Source: Bordetella parapertussis
Lineage (GTDB): Bacteria > Pseudomonadota > Gammaproteobacteria > Burkholderiales > Burkholderiaceae_C
DNA length: 15,072 bases
Direction of reading: 5' to 3'
Assembly: GCA_945878355.1 (NCBI GenBank)
Contig: CAMCTC010000110.1
Coordinates: 1 to 15,072, forward strand
The position numbers and the translations under genes are program-made. Position 1 is the first letter of the stretch; the number at the start of each line of letters is the position of its first letter. The notes beneath the pieces are model-generated. The model did not search any database and was not told the DNA's origin. It worked only from the letters and a program-made list of their open reading frames with translations. Below are positions 6,725-13,494 of the stretch, one piece after another.

Positions 6725-7687
6725 ATGCCTCAGAACAATATCCGCCGTTATCTCAGACACGGCACGCTGCCGCAGCTAAGCGTCTTTGAAGCCGTCGTAC
6801 GACGCGGCAACTACACCCGTGCCGCGGAAGAACTCTATCTGGCGCAACCCACGGTTTCGATCCAGCTCAAGAAGTTGAGCGAGGTGGTCGGCCTGCCGCT
6901 GGTGGAGCAGATCGGCAGGCAGGCGCATCCGACCGAGGCGGGCAGATACGTCGCCGAGGCCTGCGCCACGATTTTCAAAGCGCTCGCCGATCTCGAGAAT
7001 CAGCTGGTCAATCTGCGTGATTTGAAGGGCGGACGGCTGCGGCTGGCGGTGAGCAGCACCGGAAAGTATTTTGCGCCACGCCTGCTGGCCGAGTTCGCGC
7101 TCAAATTTCCGGAGGTGGAACTCTCGTTGCAGATCCATCACCGCGAGACCTTGCTCAAGCGACTGGCTGCGAATGAGGATGATCTATACATATTCGCCAA
7201 TCCTCCCGAGAAGGCCGAGACAGTCAATCGCGCCATTCTTCCCAATCCGATGGCGGTGTTCGCGCGCGCCGATCATCCGCTGGCGAACCAAAAGCGCATT
7301 CCTTTCGCCACGCTCGCCGAGGAACCATTCCTCATCCGCGAGCCCGGTTCCGGTACCCGAATGTCGGTGCAGCGCATGTTCGAGGAGCGCGGCTTCGAGC
7401 CGAAGGTGCGCATGGAGTTGAGCACCAACGAAGCCATCAAGCAGGCGATCATCGCCGGGCTCGGCGTGTCCATCATGTCGCGCTACACACTGGGGCTGGA
7501 TACCGATCAACCGCAGCTCACCACCCTGGATGTCGAAGGCTTCCCGGTCGAGGGAAGCTGGTATTTGGTCTATCCGATGGGCAGGCAGTTGTCGCCGATT
7601 GCCATGGCGTTCGTGGAGTTGGTGCGCGAAGAAGCCAAGAAACTGGTGGCCGACCATATGGGCACGGTGCGCGGCAGCGGGCATTAG
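6725..7687 (+). CDS. LysR-family regulator, CbbR-like
   Basis: The 320-residue protein begins MPQNNIRRYLRHGTLPQLSVFEAV, preceded by GGAGG five bases upstream, which decides the start at 6725 although the frame is open further back. Residues about 15-75 form the winged helix-turn-helix of LysR regulators (NYTRAAEELYLAQPTVSIQLKKLSEVVGLPLVEQ). Residues about 95-305 form the two-lobed substrate-binding effector domain (RLRLAVSSTGKYFAPRLLAEF; EEPFLIREPGSGTR; GLGVSIMSRYTL). The text is closest to CbbR-like members that control carbon-fixation genes, but no Calvin-cycle gene is in the window, so the target is unknown. LysR regulators commonly control the divergent neighbour, here the TerC-Usp gene. 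Confidence 0.9.
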   Translation: MPQNNIRRYLRHGTLPQLSVFEAVVRRGNYTRAAEELYLAQPTVSIQLKKLSEVVGLPLVEQIGRQAHPTEAGRYVAEACATIFKALADLENQLVNLRDLKGGRLRLAVSSTGKYFAPRLLAEFALKFPEVELSLQIHHRETLLKRLAANEDDLYIFANPPEKAETVNRAILPNPMAVFARADHPLANQKRIPFATLAEEPFLIREPGSGTRMSVQRMFEERGFEPKVRMELSTNEAIKQAIIAGLGVSIMSRYTLGLDTDQPQLTTLDVEGFPVEGSWYLVYPMGRQLSPIAMAFVELVREEAKKLVADHMGTVRGSGH

Positions 7688-7810
7688 CCGGGCACGAAGC
7701 CAAGTCTGGCGCGTCAGTGGCTCATGGCGTAATCCATCACGAACTTACGCGCCAAGATCCCTGAAAACTGCGCCCATCACGAACCCTGATCACCCTACTT
7801 TTGCCCCACA
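7688..7810. repeat. Gap with direct and inverted repeats beside the intron relic
   Basis: CCATCACGAAC occurs at 7734-7744 and 7774-7784, 40 bp apart. An inverted repeat, TGGCGCGTCAGT (7707-7718) with ACTTACGCGCCA (7743-7754), has one mismatch over twelve positions and a 24-bp spacer. This is the 3' exon side of the group II intron remnant and may be the end of another mobile element or the structured target site. No gene is seen. Confidence 0.4.
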
Positions 7811-7903
7811 ATCGGCATAGGGGGAGCCACGAGTATCGCAGCCGCCCCTGCCACACCACCGGGCATGCGGGTCCGCACCCGGCGGTTCGAGAGCTTGAGG
7901 GCA
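7811..7903 (-). ncRNA. Group II intron 3' end: domains V and VI (relic)
   Basis: On the minus strand, the stretch 7855-7886 folds as a domain V: ACCGCCGGG and CCCGGTGGT pair over nine positions, a two-base bulge (TG) follows, then TGCG/CGCA closes a GACC loop. The lower stem carries CGC in the catalytic-triad position, as in class C introns rather than AGC. A following hairpin with GGGG/CCCC arms would be domain VI, and CCTATGCCGAT at about 7811-7821 resembles the intron's 3' terminus ending in AT. The 5' part of the intron is absent. Confidence 0.6.
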
Positions 7904-8101
7904 TGACAGTCTTGGTAGACCCATTCGGTCAAAGTAAGCAACCGTCAACACCGTCTTGAGCAATCCGTCGCTGTTGCGCCACCAGCAGCGGCTATTGCCC
8001 GCCACTCGCTTAGCCGCAGCTTCCGTTGCTCCTCGCGCCTTGAGTTCCCGGTAAATCGTCCGCGGCCTTTTCCATTGCTTGAGCAGGCACGAATACAGGA
8101 G
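7904..8101 (-). pseudogene. Group II intron reverse transcriptase/maturase, C-terminal fragment
   Basis: The frame reads LLKQWKRPRTIYRELKARGATEAAAKRVAGNSRCWW and then DGLLKTVLTVAYFDRMGLPRLS, which is the C-terminal maturase (domain X/thumb) end of group II intron-encoded proteins. Only about 66 residues of a protein of roughly 400-500 remain; the reverse transcriptase motifs are lacking upstream. After PRLS, where such proteins usually stop, the frame reads on through a changed stop codon into domain V. The open frame extends from 8149 but residues before LLKQW look unrelated. The fragment is non-functional for mobility. Confidence 0.7.
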
Positions 8102-8207
8102 CGCCGCAAGATTCGGCGTGCTCAACGATCTTCCGCTCGGCCGCCGCACACCGTCGACTGGCGCTGCTAGGCGCCATCAGTGCAGGTCGTGACCCGCGAA
8201 CCGACGT

Positions 8208-8242
8208 ATGCACAATGTCCACACATCCGCTACAATATTTGC
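8208..8242 (+). promoter_or_regulatory. Promoter of the DUF1778/GNAT pair
   Basis: TACAAT (8231-8236) is a good -10 box ending only six bases before the ATG at 8243, so transcription would start at or within a base or two of the start codon, giving a nearly leaderless mRNA. The -35 is weak. ATGCACAATGT and ATATTTGCAT around it form an imperfect inverted pair that could be the antitoxin's operator. Confidence 0.5.
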
Positions 8243-8515
8243 ATGAACTCTCTCGCCTCCACCGTCATCAACCTGCGCACGCCGGCCTCGCAGCGTGAGT
8301 TGATCGACCGCGCAGCGCAGTTGCAGGGCAAGAGCCGCACCGAGTTCATGCTCGAGGCGTCGCGCGAGAAAGCGCAGCAGGTGTTGCTCGACCAGACGCT
8401 CTTCGCCGTGACCCCCAAGCAGTACAAGGCATTCGTCGCCCTGATGGATGCACCGCTGAGCAAGAACGTCGCTCTGCAACGACTGCTGGCCAAGCGTTCG
8501 CCTTGGGAGAAGTAA
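8243..8515 (+). CDS. DUF1778 (TacA-like) antitoxin
   Basis: The 90-residue protein has a ribbon-helix-helix N-terminus (STVINLRTPASQRELIDRAAQLQGKSRTEFMLEASREKAQQVL) followed by a toxin-binding tail (LDQTLFAVTPKQYKAFVALMDAPLSKNVALQRLLAKRSPWE), the typical DUF1778 layout. It binds and inhibits the acetyltransferase toxin encoded next, and together they repress the operon. The start at 8243 is the conserved MNSLAST beginning just after the -10 box; no Shine-Dalgarno sequence is visible. The toxin frame begins within its last codons. Confidence 0.88.
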   Translation: MNSLASTVINLRTPASQRELIDRAAQLQGKSRTEFMLEASREKAQQVLLDQTLFAVTPKQYKAFVALMDAPLSKNVALQRLLAKRSPWEK

Positions 8516-9000
8516 AGCTCGCCGCCCTCGGGCCGCCGGTACCGATCACCGCCGGGCACGACACTTCGTTGTTCCATTGCCGGCACGACTTGCTGAGCGA
8601 GTGGCTGCGGCGGCGTGCTCTTCCCAACGCATTGAGCGGCGCCACTCGCACCTATGTCGTTTGCGCCGAGAGTCAACGCGTGGTGGGCTACTACGCACTG
8701 GCCGCCGGCTCACTGGATGTCGAGTCGGCACCCAGCCGCTTGCGGCGCAACATGCCCAATCCACTGCCGGTGGTCGTACTCGGGCGGCTGGCAGTAGATG
8801 ACACCTGGTCGGGCCGCGGCGTCGGCGGCGGGCTGCTCAAGGATGCCGTGCTGCGCTCGCTCCAGGCGGCGGATCTTATTGGCGCCTGCGCCTTGATGTG
8901 TCATGCGATCGACGCCGACGCCAAGGCGTTCTACGCGAGACATGGCTTCGTGGAATCGCCGACGCAAGAGCTGACCATGATTCTCGGGCTTCGTCGCTGA
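8503..9000 (+). CDS. GNAT-family acetyltransferase toxin (TacT-like)
   Basis: The 165-residue protein is a GNAT acetyltransferase of the type paired with DUF1778 antitoxins, which acetylate aminoacyl-tRNA and block translation. It shows the N-terminal signature FxCxxxLLSEWLRRRAL (24-40), beta strands VVGYYALAAG and VVVLGRLAVD, the acetyl-CoA pyrophosphate loop SGRGVGGGLL (103-112), and FYARHGF with Tyr144 as the probable general acid. The start is a TTG at 8503 overlapping the antitoxin gene by 13 bp; no ATG or GTG lies near, and the MGEVKL beginning fits the family. Translation is probably coupled to the antitoxin. All key residues appear present, so the pair is likely intact. Confidence 0.88.
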   Translation: MGEVKLAALGPPVPITAGHDTSLFHCRHDLLSEWLRRRALPNALSGATRTYVVCAESQRVVGYYALAAGSLDVESAPSRLRRNMPNPLPVVVLGRLAVDDTWSGRGVGGGLLKDAVLRSLQAADLIGACALMCHAIDADAKAFYARHGFVESPTQELTMILGLRR

Positions 9001-9061
9001 CGCACGAACTGCGGCGAATGTCTGCCGCCACCAAGCGGCCATCCGCGAGCAGTTATCGAGC

Positions 9062-9250
9062 TCAGCCACGAGTAAACATGTCGAGCGCTAGATTCCAGCC
9101 GGAATCCAACGCGGGACGTGTCACGTGGTCGTGCTCTCGTTTCAGGATTTCCTCGACTGCAAGGCGATTTGCGAGCCAAACTCGTGAAGGTTTCTCGACG
9201 TGAATCAGCACGTGAACAGGCCGCGACAACGCATAGAGTGGCAGACGCAT
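9062..9250 (-). CDS. Hypothetical protein, possibly lacking its 5' end
   Basis: The 62-residue frame reads LPLYALSRPVHVLIHVEKP then RVWLANRLAVEEILKREHDHVTRPALD, and has a coding-like codon pattern. I do not recognise the family. The frame continues open upstream of the Met (DDTGAKADFIGTIISGG precedes it) without an ATG, GTG or TTG that I could identify, which suggests that the true start was lost. The Met codon at 9250 overlaps, on the opposite strand, the first ATG of the AlpA-like gene. Confidence 0.35.
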   Translation of the reverse strand: MRLPLYALSRPVHVLIHVEKPSRVWLANRLAVEEILKREHDHVTRPALDSGWNLALDMFTRG

Positions 9251-9470
9251 GCCACCAGAAATGATTGTGCCAATGAAATCCGCCTTCGCTCCCGTGTCGT
9301 CTTTCGGCAGCGCGCCGCCGCGCCTGTTTGCACGCCTGCCAACCGTGCTGGCAGCAACCGGCCTCGGCCGCTCAACTATCTACCGCCTGATCGCCGACGG
9401 CGCTTTCCCTGCCCCCGTGCGCCTGGCTCCGCGCGCCGTGGCCTGGCGTTGGTCGGACCTTGATCAATAG
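9249..9470 (+). CDS. AlpA-like HTH regulator
   Basis: The 73-residue protein contains RLPTVLAATGLGRSTIYRLIADGAFPAPVRL followed by AVAWRWSDLDQ, the MerR-like winged helix of AlpA regulators. These usually sit in prophages and integrative elements and control excision or integrase genes. The family normally continues for a few residues after the W-x-x-x-D-L motif, so the end here is slightly short. ATGs at 9249, 9261 and 9273 are all possible starts; none has a strong ribosome binding site. It supports the view that 9-11 kb is part of an integrated element. Confidence 0.7.
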   Translation: MPPEMIVPMKSAFAPVSSFGSAPPRLFARLPTVLAATGLGRSTIYRLIADGAFPAPVRLAPRAVAWRWSDLDQ

Positions 9471-10390
9471 ACCCGCTCGCGCCCCCGCACACATTGACCG
9501 GCAGGTAGCGCGCGACGCGCACGCTGCCAGGCTCGGGATGGACAGGGCCCTGGGGACCGGTCATGGCCCCCGACGGTCGAGCGGCGGCAGTACATCGCAC
9601 ACCTGTCCTTTAGTCCTGGATGACCGGTATGAGCAATCAAGCAGCCAGACGCCGCTGCCCGGCCAGCGGTTCTTGACGGCCACTTCCGGTCATCCATGCG
9701 GTCAGAAATGCGCCACGACGATGACCGGTTTCAAAGTACAGCCGCCACAGGGCGACGACCGGTTGAGCGTGCCCATACGAGTATCTCCGGGCCTTTCGGC
9801 TGCCAGGTTTCAGGAGATGAGGCCGGCTTGGGCGCCAACGTGAGCGGGCATGGGCGATGCGGTGACGGGCATCAACAGGGCTGACTCAGCCAGCTGGGAA
9901 TTGAATGTGCTGACGTTGCGCCAATATCGGGAGGCCTGCAACAGCAGCCACTGTTGCAGCCGCTTCCGATTGCCCGATTGGCAGGCCCTTCGCCTCAGGG
10001 CTGCCAGCGCGGCTGACAGCGCGGGCCGCAGTGGCCGAGCCAGACGGCTTACCCACCACCGCGCGAGTGTTGCGTGAGAGGCGCCGATCGCGTGGCCGTG
10101 GATGAGCGCTTTCGATCGCCGATCTGCTGTGCGTCACTACCGTGTTCGTCCCCCTCGGCGCGGTCGCCGCGCTTTCCGTTCATACACGTCCAGAACATGG
10201 TCTTGCGCGCGTGCCGCGATCGGATCGTGGCCTCGTGCGACCCCGGCGGAAACAAACCGACGCCCGTGGCGGCGATCTCTCGCAGCTGCGCCCAACAGCG
10301 AAGCGCTCTGTAGGTGGCGGCTTTGCCGCCCAAGCGCTGAGGGAACTTCAACGCCTGCGCCAGCGGCACAAGCGCACCCTTGTTATCGCG
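9471..10390. other. Accessory stretch without a recognised gene
   Basis: About 920 bp carry many short open frames on both strands, as GC-rich DNA does, and I recognise none. The minus-strand frame at 10049-10369 (with LGGKAATYRALRCWAQLREIAATGVGLFPPGSHEA) looks the most protein-like and directly follows the minus-strand gene that ends at 10391, so it may be a detached 3' part of it. No repeats or terminators of note were found. Confidence 0.35.
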
Positions 10391-10870
10391 CTACCCATGC
10401 AGGCCGGTTCGGCCAGCAGCAGCGTGGACGCCGCCGTCGAATTCCATGATCGCGGCTCGTTTCTTGAGGGCTTCGTGCTCAAAGTCGTCATCCGCTGCAA
10501 CCTGTGTCAAAAAGCTGGGGACACGCGGGGACACCGGGGACACGTTGATTTCATTGGGTTTTTTTGGCTCGGTCGCGTGGGGACACAGTGGGGACACGTG
10601 GGGACAGGCCGCCGGCACCATGTCACCGTCGCCGGCTGTCACGTCATCGGCCTCAGCCTTGACTTGGTCGTCGTTCCCGCGATCGTGGAGGGCCTGTTCA
10701 TGGTGCCTTCCTGTGATGCGGCGGGGCCACCACGGCAGCGCGCTTGCCGCCACTACCACTACGGCAGCGACTTCGCTTCCGACAGGACGGTCGCCGGTGG
10801 CGTCCTCGGCATCACCGATGGCTCGTTGAAGATTGGCTTCTAGATTTTTTCGGCAGGCCAGGAACCGCAT
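10391..10870 (-). CDS. Hypothetical accessory protein, probably truncated
   Basis: From the Met at 10870 (a GAGA precedes it; the frame is open to 10930) the protein is about 159 residues. The middle is rich in Pro, Val, Ser and Cys (CPHVSPLCPHATEPKKP; VSPVSPRVPS), encoded by repeated TGTCCCC words. It then reads FEHEALKKRAAIMEFDGG, a text I associate with hypothetical proteins of integrative elements and prophages, where it is usually followed by a further conserved helix. Here the frame runs into an unrelated tail and stops, suggesting truncation or a frameshift near 10430. Function unknown. Confidence 0.4.
   Translation of the reverse strand: MRFLACRKNLEANLQRAIGDAEDATGDRPVGSEVAAVVVVAASALPWWPRRITGRHHEQALHDRGNDDQVKAEADDVTAGDGDMVPAACPHVSPLCPHATEPKKPNEINVSPVSPRVPSFLTQVAADDDFEHEALKKRAAIMEFDGGVHAAAGRTGLHG
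10517..10606 (+). repeat. Six copies of GGGGACA
   Basis: GGGGACA starts at 10517, 10527, 10536, 10579, 10590 and 10600, in two groups of three with 9-11 bp spacing. On the minus strand it encodes Cys/Val-Pro-x-Val-Ser-Pro text. The roughly helical-turn spacing is compatible with either a low-complexity protein segment or iterated binding sites. Confidence 0.6.
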
Positions 10871-11016
10871 GATCGGTCTCGCACAACCGTCGAGCATCCG
10901 GACTGTTGCCCGAGGTCGTCTTCGCAGCACTGACCTACATGGCCCACGTCAACGATCCGGCGCGAAAAATTGGGGCATTTGCCCTAACTTTCGAAACCGC
11001 TTTAGGACACTTTTAG
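10871..11016 (+). pseudogene. C-terminal gene remnant next to tRNA-Val
   Basis: A plus-strand frame, open from the stop at 10870 to the TAG at 11014, reads LLPEVVFAALTYMAHVND then PARKIGAFALTFETALGHF. The text looks like the end of a real protein, but there is no good start and no upstream continuation. I do not recognise the family. It overlaps the region before the minus-strand hypothetical gene and lies just before the tRNA-Val 3' end, consistent with the eroded edge of an inserted element. Confidence 0.35.
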
Positions 11017-11027
11017 GTCACGGCCAA

Positions 11028-11060
11028 CAAAAAAGCACTTGGCGTTTCCGCTAAGTGCTT
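11028..11060 (-). terminator. Intrinsic terminator of tRNA-Val
   Basis: On the minus strand AAGCACTT (11053-11060) pairs with AAGTGCTT (11033-11040), with an inner GCG-GAAA-CGC extension, followed by a run of T residues (11028-11034 on the complementary strand). It lies directly downstream of the tRNA gene and ends its transcript. Confidence 0.85.
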
Positions 11061-11077
11061 GATTTTCCTACCAATTT

Positions 11078-11154
11078 TGGTAGGCGCGAATGGACTCGAA
11101 CCATCGACCCCCACCATGTCAAGGTGGTGCTCTAACCAGCTGAGCTACGCGCCT
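11078..11154 (-). tRNA. tRNA-Val (anticodon GAC)
   Basis: The 77-nt gene folds into a full cloverleaf: acceptor AGGCGCG/CGCGCCT, D-arm GCTC/GAGC, anticodon arm CCACC-TTGACAT-GGTGG with anticodon GAC, five-base variable region, and T-arm GATGG-TTCGAGT-CCATT. The discriminator is A and the 3' CCA is encoded. It decodes GUC and GUU. It starts 36 bp after the relA stop codon, has its own promoter and terminator, and its 3' end borders the accessory region. Confidence 0.95.
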
Positions 11155-11166
11155 GCTAAGCCTCGA

Positions 11167-11194
11167 ACTATAGCATGGGTCAAGTCAGCCTCAA
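11167..11194 (-). promoter_or_regulatory. Promoter of tRNA-Val
   Basis: On the minus strand TTGAGG (11189-11194) and TATAGT (11167-11172) are separated by 16 bp, and the mature tRNA begins 12 bases after the -10 box. The -35 box overlaps the relA stop codon. Confidence 0.6.
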
Positions 11195-13494
11195 CGCCGG
11201 CGGGCGTGACGGATGCCTGGCACTTGAGCCACTTGACGCAATGCGGCGGCCAGGCGTCCGGCGTCAGGCACCTCGACCGTGAAGGTCATGTACGCGGTGC
11301 TGCCGCCCGCACCGCGCACCGACTCCGTGTGCACGGCCGTGACGTTGAGGCGGTCCTTGACGAAGACTTCGCTGATGTCGCGCAGCAAGCCGGAGCGGTC
11401 TGCCGCTTCCACGACCACATCGACCGGGTAGGCCGCGACACGGTCGGTCGGCGCTGCGCCCCAGGCCACCGCGATCACCCGCTCGGGCTGGACCTTGGCC
11501 ATTTGCCGAAAGTTGCTGCATTGCGCGCGGTGGATTGCGACCCCTTGGCCACGGGTGACATAGCCGCCAATCGCATCAGGCGGGGCCGGCCGACAGCAGC
11601 GCGCCAGCTGGGTCAGCAGCGACTCGACCCCCACCACCAGCACCCCGCCTTCGGTGGCCCGGGGTCGCTTGAGCACCAACCCCTCGTCGGGGTTCTCGGC
11701 GGGCGCGGCCGGGCGCAGCAGGTTTTCGATGTTGCGCAGCGAGAACTCGTCCTTGCCCACCACCTCGAACAAGGCCTCGGCGCTCTTGAATCCGAGCTGC
11801 GCGGCAAGGTCTTCGAGCTTGACCGCCGTGCGCCCTTCGCGCTGCAAGAGCTTGTCGACCAGTTCGCGGCCTCGCGCGGCCGTGGCCTTCATCGCCTGGG
11901 CGTTGAACCAGGCCCTGACCTTGGCGCGCGAGCGTTGGCTCGCGAGGTAGCCCAGTTCGGGGTTGAGCCAGTCCAGCGACGGCCCGCCCTCCTTGGTCAC
12001 TGTCACCTCGACGGTCTGGCCGTTGGCCAGCGCGGTGTTGAGCGGCACCATCGCGCCGTCGACCCGTGCGCCCCGGCAGCGGTGGCCCAGATCGGTGTGC
12101 AGCGCGTACGCAAAGTCCACCGGTGTGGCCCCGGCCGTCAGCTCGATCACAGTGGCCTGCGGCGTGAAGACATAGATCCGGTCCTCGAACGACGGGCCCG
12201 CATCCAGCGCCGCACCAGCGGGCTGTGCGCCCTGCCCCACATAGTCGCGCTCCCAGGCCAGCAACTGTCGCAGCACGGCTTTGCGCGCTTCGGCCACCCG
12301 CTCCTCGAAGTCGCCTGCTGCGCTGACGCCGGCATAGCCCTTGACGCCGGCTTCCTTGTAAGCCCAGTGCGCCGCCACGCCATGCTCGGCGTGCTGGTGC
12401 ATCGCCGCGCTGCGGATCTGCACCTCGACGGCCCGGCCGTCGTCGGCCAGCACCACGGTGTGCAGGCTCTGGTAACCATTGGGCTTGGGACGCGCGATGT
12501 AGTCGTCGTACTCACCGGGCAGCGCGCGGTAACGCTCGTGCACCCGCGACAGCGCTGCGTAGCAGGCGGGGATGTCGGCCACGATCACCCGCAAGGCCTG
12601 CATGTCGAAGACACGGTCCAGCGTCAGGCCCTTGCCGGCCATCTTCTTCCACAGGCTGTACAGGTGCTTGGGCCGGCCTTGCACCTCGGCGTCAACGCCC
12701 ACAGCAGCCAAGTCTTGCTGCAGTTGTTCGCGGATCCGCTCGACCCCTTGCTCGCGCTGCACCCGGGTTTCGGCCAGCAGGCCCGCCAGGCGCTTGTAGT
12801 CCTCGGGCTGCAGGAAGCGAAACGACAGGTCTTCGATCTCCCACTTGATCTGCCAGATACCCAGCCTGTTGGCCAGCGGCGCGAACACCTGCTGTGACTC
12901 CTGCGCCAGCGCCTGCGGGCAAGGCGTCTTGGTCGAGGCATACCAGCGCAAGGTCTGCAGCCGCGAGGCCAGCCGCAGCAGCACCACGCGCAGGTCACGC
13001 GAAAACGCCAGCAGCATCTTGCGCACGCGCTCGGTCTGCCTGGCGCGCTGCTCGGTCTCGACCTGGGCTTCGCGCGCCGCGCGCTGGATTTGCACCAGCT
13101 TGCGGGTGTGCGCGACCAGGCTGGCATAGGTCAGGCCGAACGCCTTGGCCACCACTTCTTCGGGCCGCTGCAAGAAGTCGCCCGCGTAGACCAGGTAGAC
13201 CGCTGCCCGCATCGCCGGCCCGGCGCCTATGCCTTGCAGGATCGCGGCCGCGCCGTCGGCGTGTTCGAGCGCAGGCTCGCCGGTGTCGAGACACTGGCCC
13301 GCCATCAGCGGCTCGGCAAAGACCCTGGCCCGCCGCAGCGCGTCGCTGCCGGGTTCGTCTGCGCTGTCGCTGGCACCTTCGCCCGCCAATGCAGCCTGAC
13401 CGGCGGGCTCGGCCAGACCCCCCGGCCCCTCGGCGGGGCCATCTGCCAACATCACGATAGCGGCCGCGCGCGGCTTCAGCGATGCGGTCTTCAT
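11191..13494 (-). CDS. relA: RelA-type (p)ppGpp synthetase
   Basis: The 767-residue protein is a long RelA/SpoT homologue. The N-terminal hydrolase region is degenerate: the catalytic HD is replaced (AAVYLVYAGDF near 97-107), as in synthesis-only RelA. The synthetase domain (about 205-385) has GRPKHLYSLWKKM, the EYDD form of the RelA-type EXDD motif (328-331) and ARPKPNGYQSLHT. A TGS domain (438-500), a helical region, a zinc-finger-like segment with Cys633-Cys634, His655 and Cys659, and a C-terminal ACT/RRM domain (690-760) follow. It makes (p)ppGpp from ATP and GTP or GDP on stalled ribosomes. The ATG overlaps the hydrolase stop (ATGA, 13491-13494), implying translational coupling; the frame is open far upstream, but that part lies inside the hydrolase gene and reads as an unrelated composition. 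Confidence 0.95.
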   Translation of the reverse strand: MKTASLKPRAAAIVMLADGPAEGPGGLAEPAGQAALAGEGASDSADEPGSDALRRARVFAEPLMAGQCLDTGEPALEHADGAAAILQGIGAGPAMRAAVYLVYAGDFLQRPEEVVAKAFGLTYASLVAHTRKLVQIQRAAREAQVETEQRARQTERVRKMLLAFSRDLRVVLLRLASRLQTLRWYASTKTPCPQALAQESQQVFAPLANRLGIWQIKWEIEDLSFRFLQPEDYKRLAGLLAETRVQREQGVERIREQLQQDLAAVGVDAEVQGRPKHLYSLWKKMAGKGLTLDRVFDMQALRVIVADIPACYAALSRVHERYRALPGEYDDYIARPKPNGYQSLHTVVLADDGRAVEVQIRSAAMHQHAEHGVAAHWAYKEAGVKGYAGVSAAGDFEERVAEARKAVLRQLLAWERDYVGQGAQPAGAALDAGPSFEDRIYVFTPQATVIELTAGATPVDFAYALHTDLGHRCRGARVDGAMVPLNTALANGQTVEVTVTKEGGPSLDWLNPELGYLASQRSRAKVRAWFNAQAMKATAARGRELVDKLLQREGRTAVKLEDLAAQLGFKSAEALFEVVGKDEFSLRNIENLLRPAAPAENPDEGLVLKRPRATEGGVLVVGVESLLTQLARCCRPAPPDAIGGYVTRGQGVAIHRAQCSNFRQMAKVQPERVIAVAWGAAPTDRVAAYPVDVVVEAADRSGLLRDISEVFVKDRLNVTAVHTESVRGAGGSTAYMTFTVEVPDAGRLAAALRQVAQVPGIRHARRR

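Noticed and set aside
7707..7754. attC recombination site of an integron
   Set aside because: The inverted repeat lacks the GTTRRRY/RYYYAAC core sites and no integron integrase is present.
10517..10606. CRISPR array
   Set aside because: The repeated word is only seven bases, with spacers of two to four bases and one longer gap, so it does not have the form of a CRISPR array.
10142..10843. 233-residue plus-strand open frame
   Set aside because: It overlaps the minus-strand gene with the AAIMEFDGG text and shows no recognisable motif; judged to be its shadow.
11059..12897. Long 612-residue plus-strand open frame
   Set aside because: It is the complement of relA and the tRNA; its composition (His, Arg, Gln, Gly rich) is typical of antisense frames in GC-rich DNA, while the minus strand shows all RelA domains.
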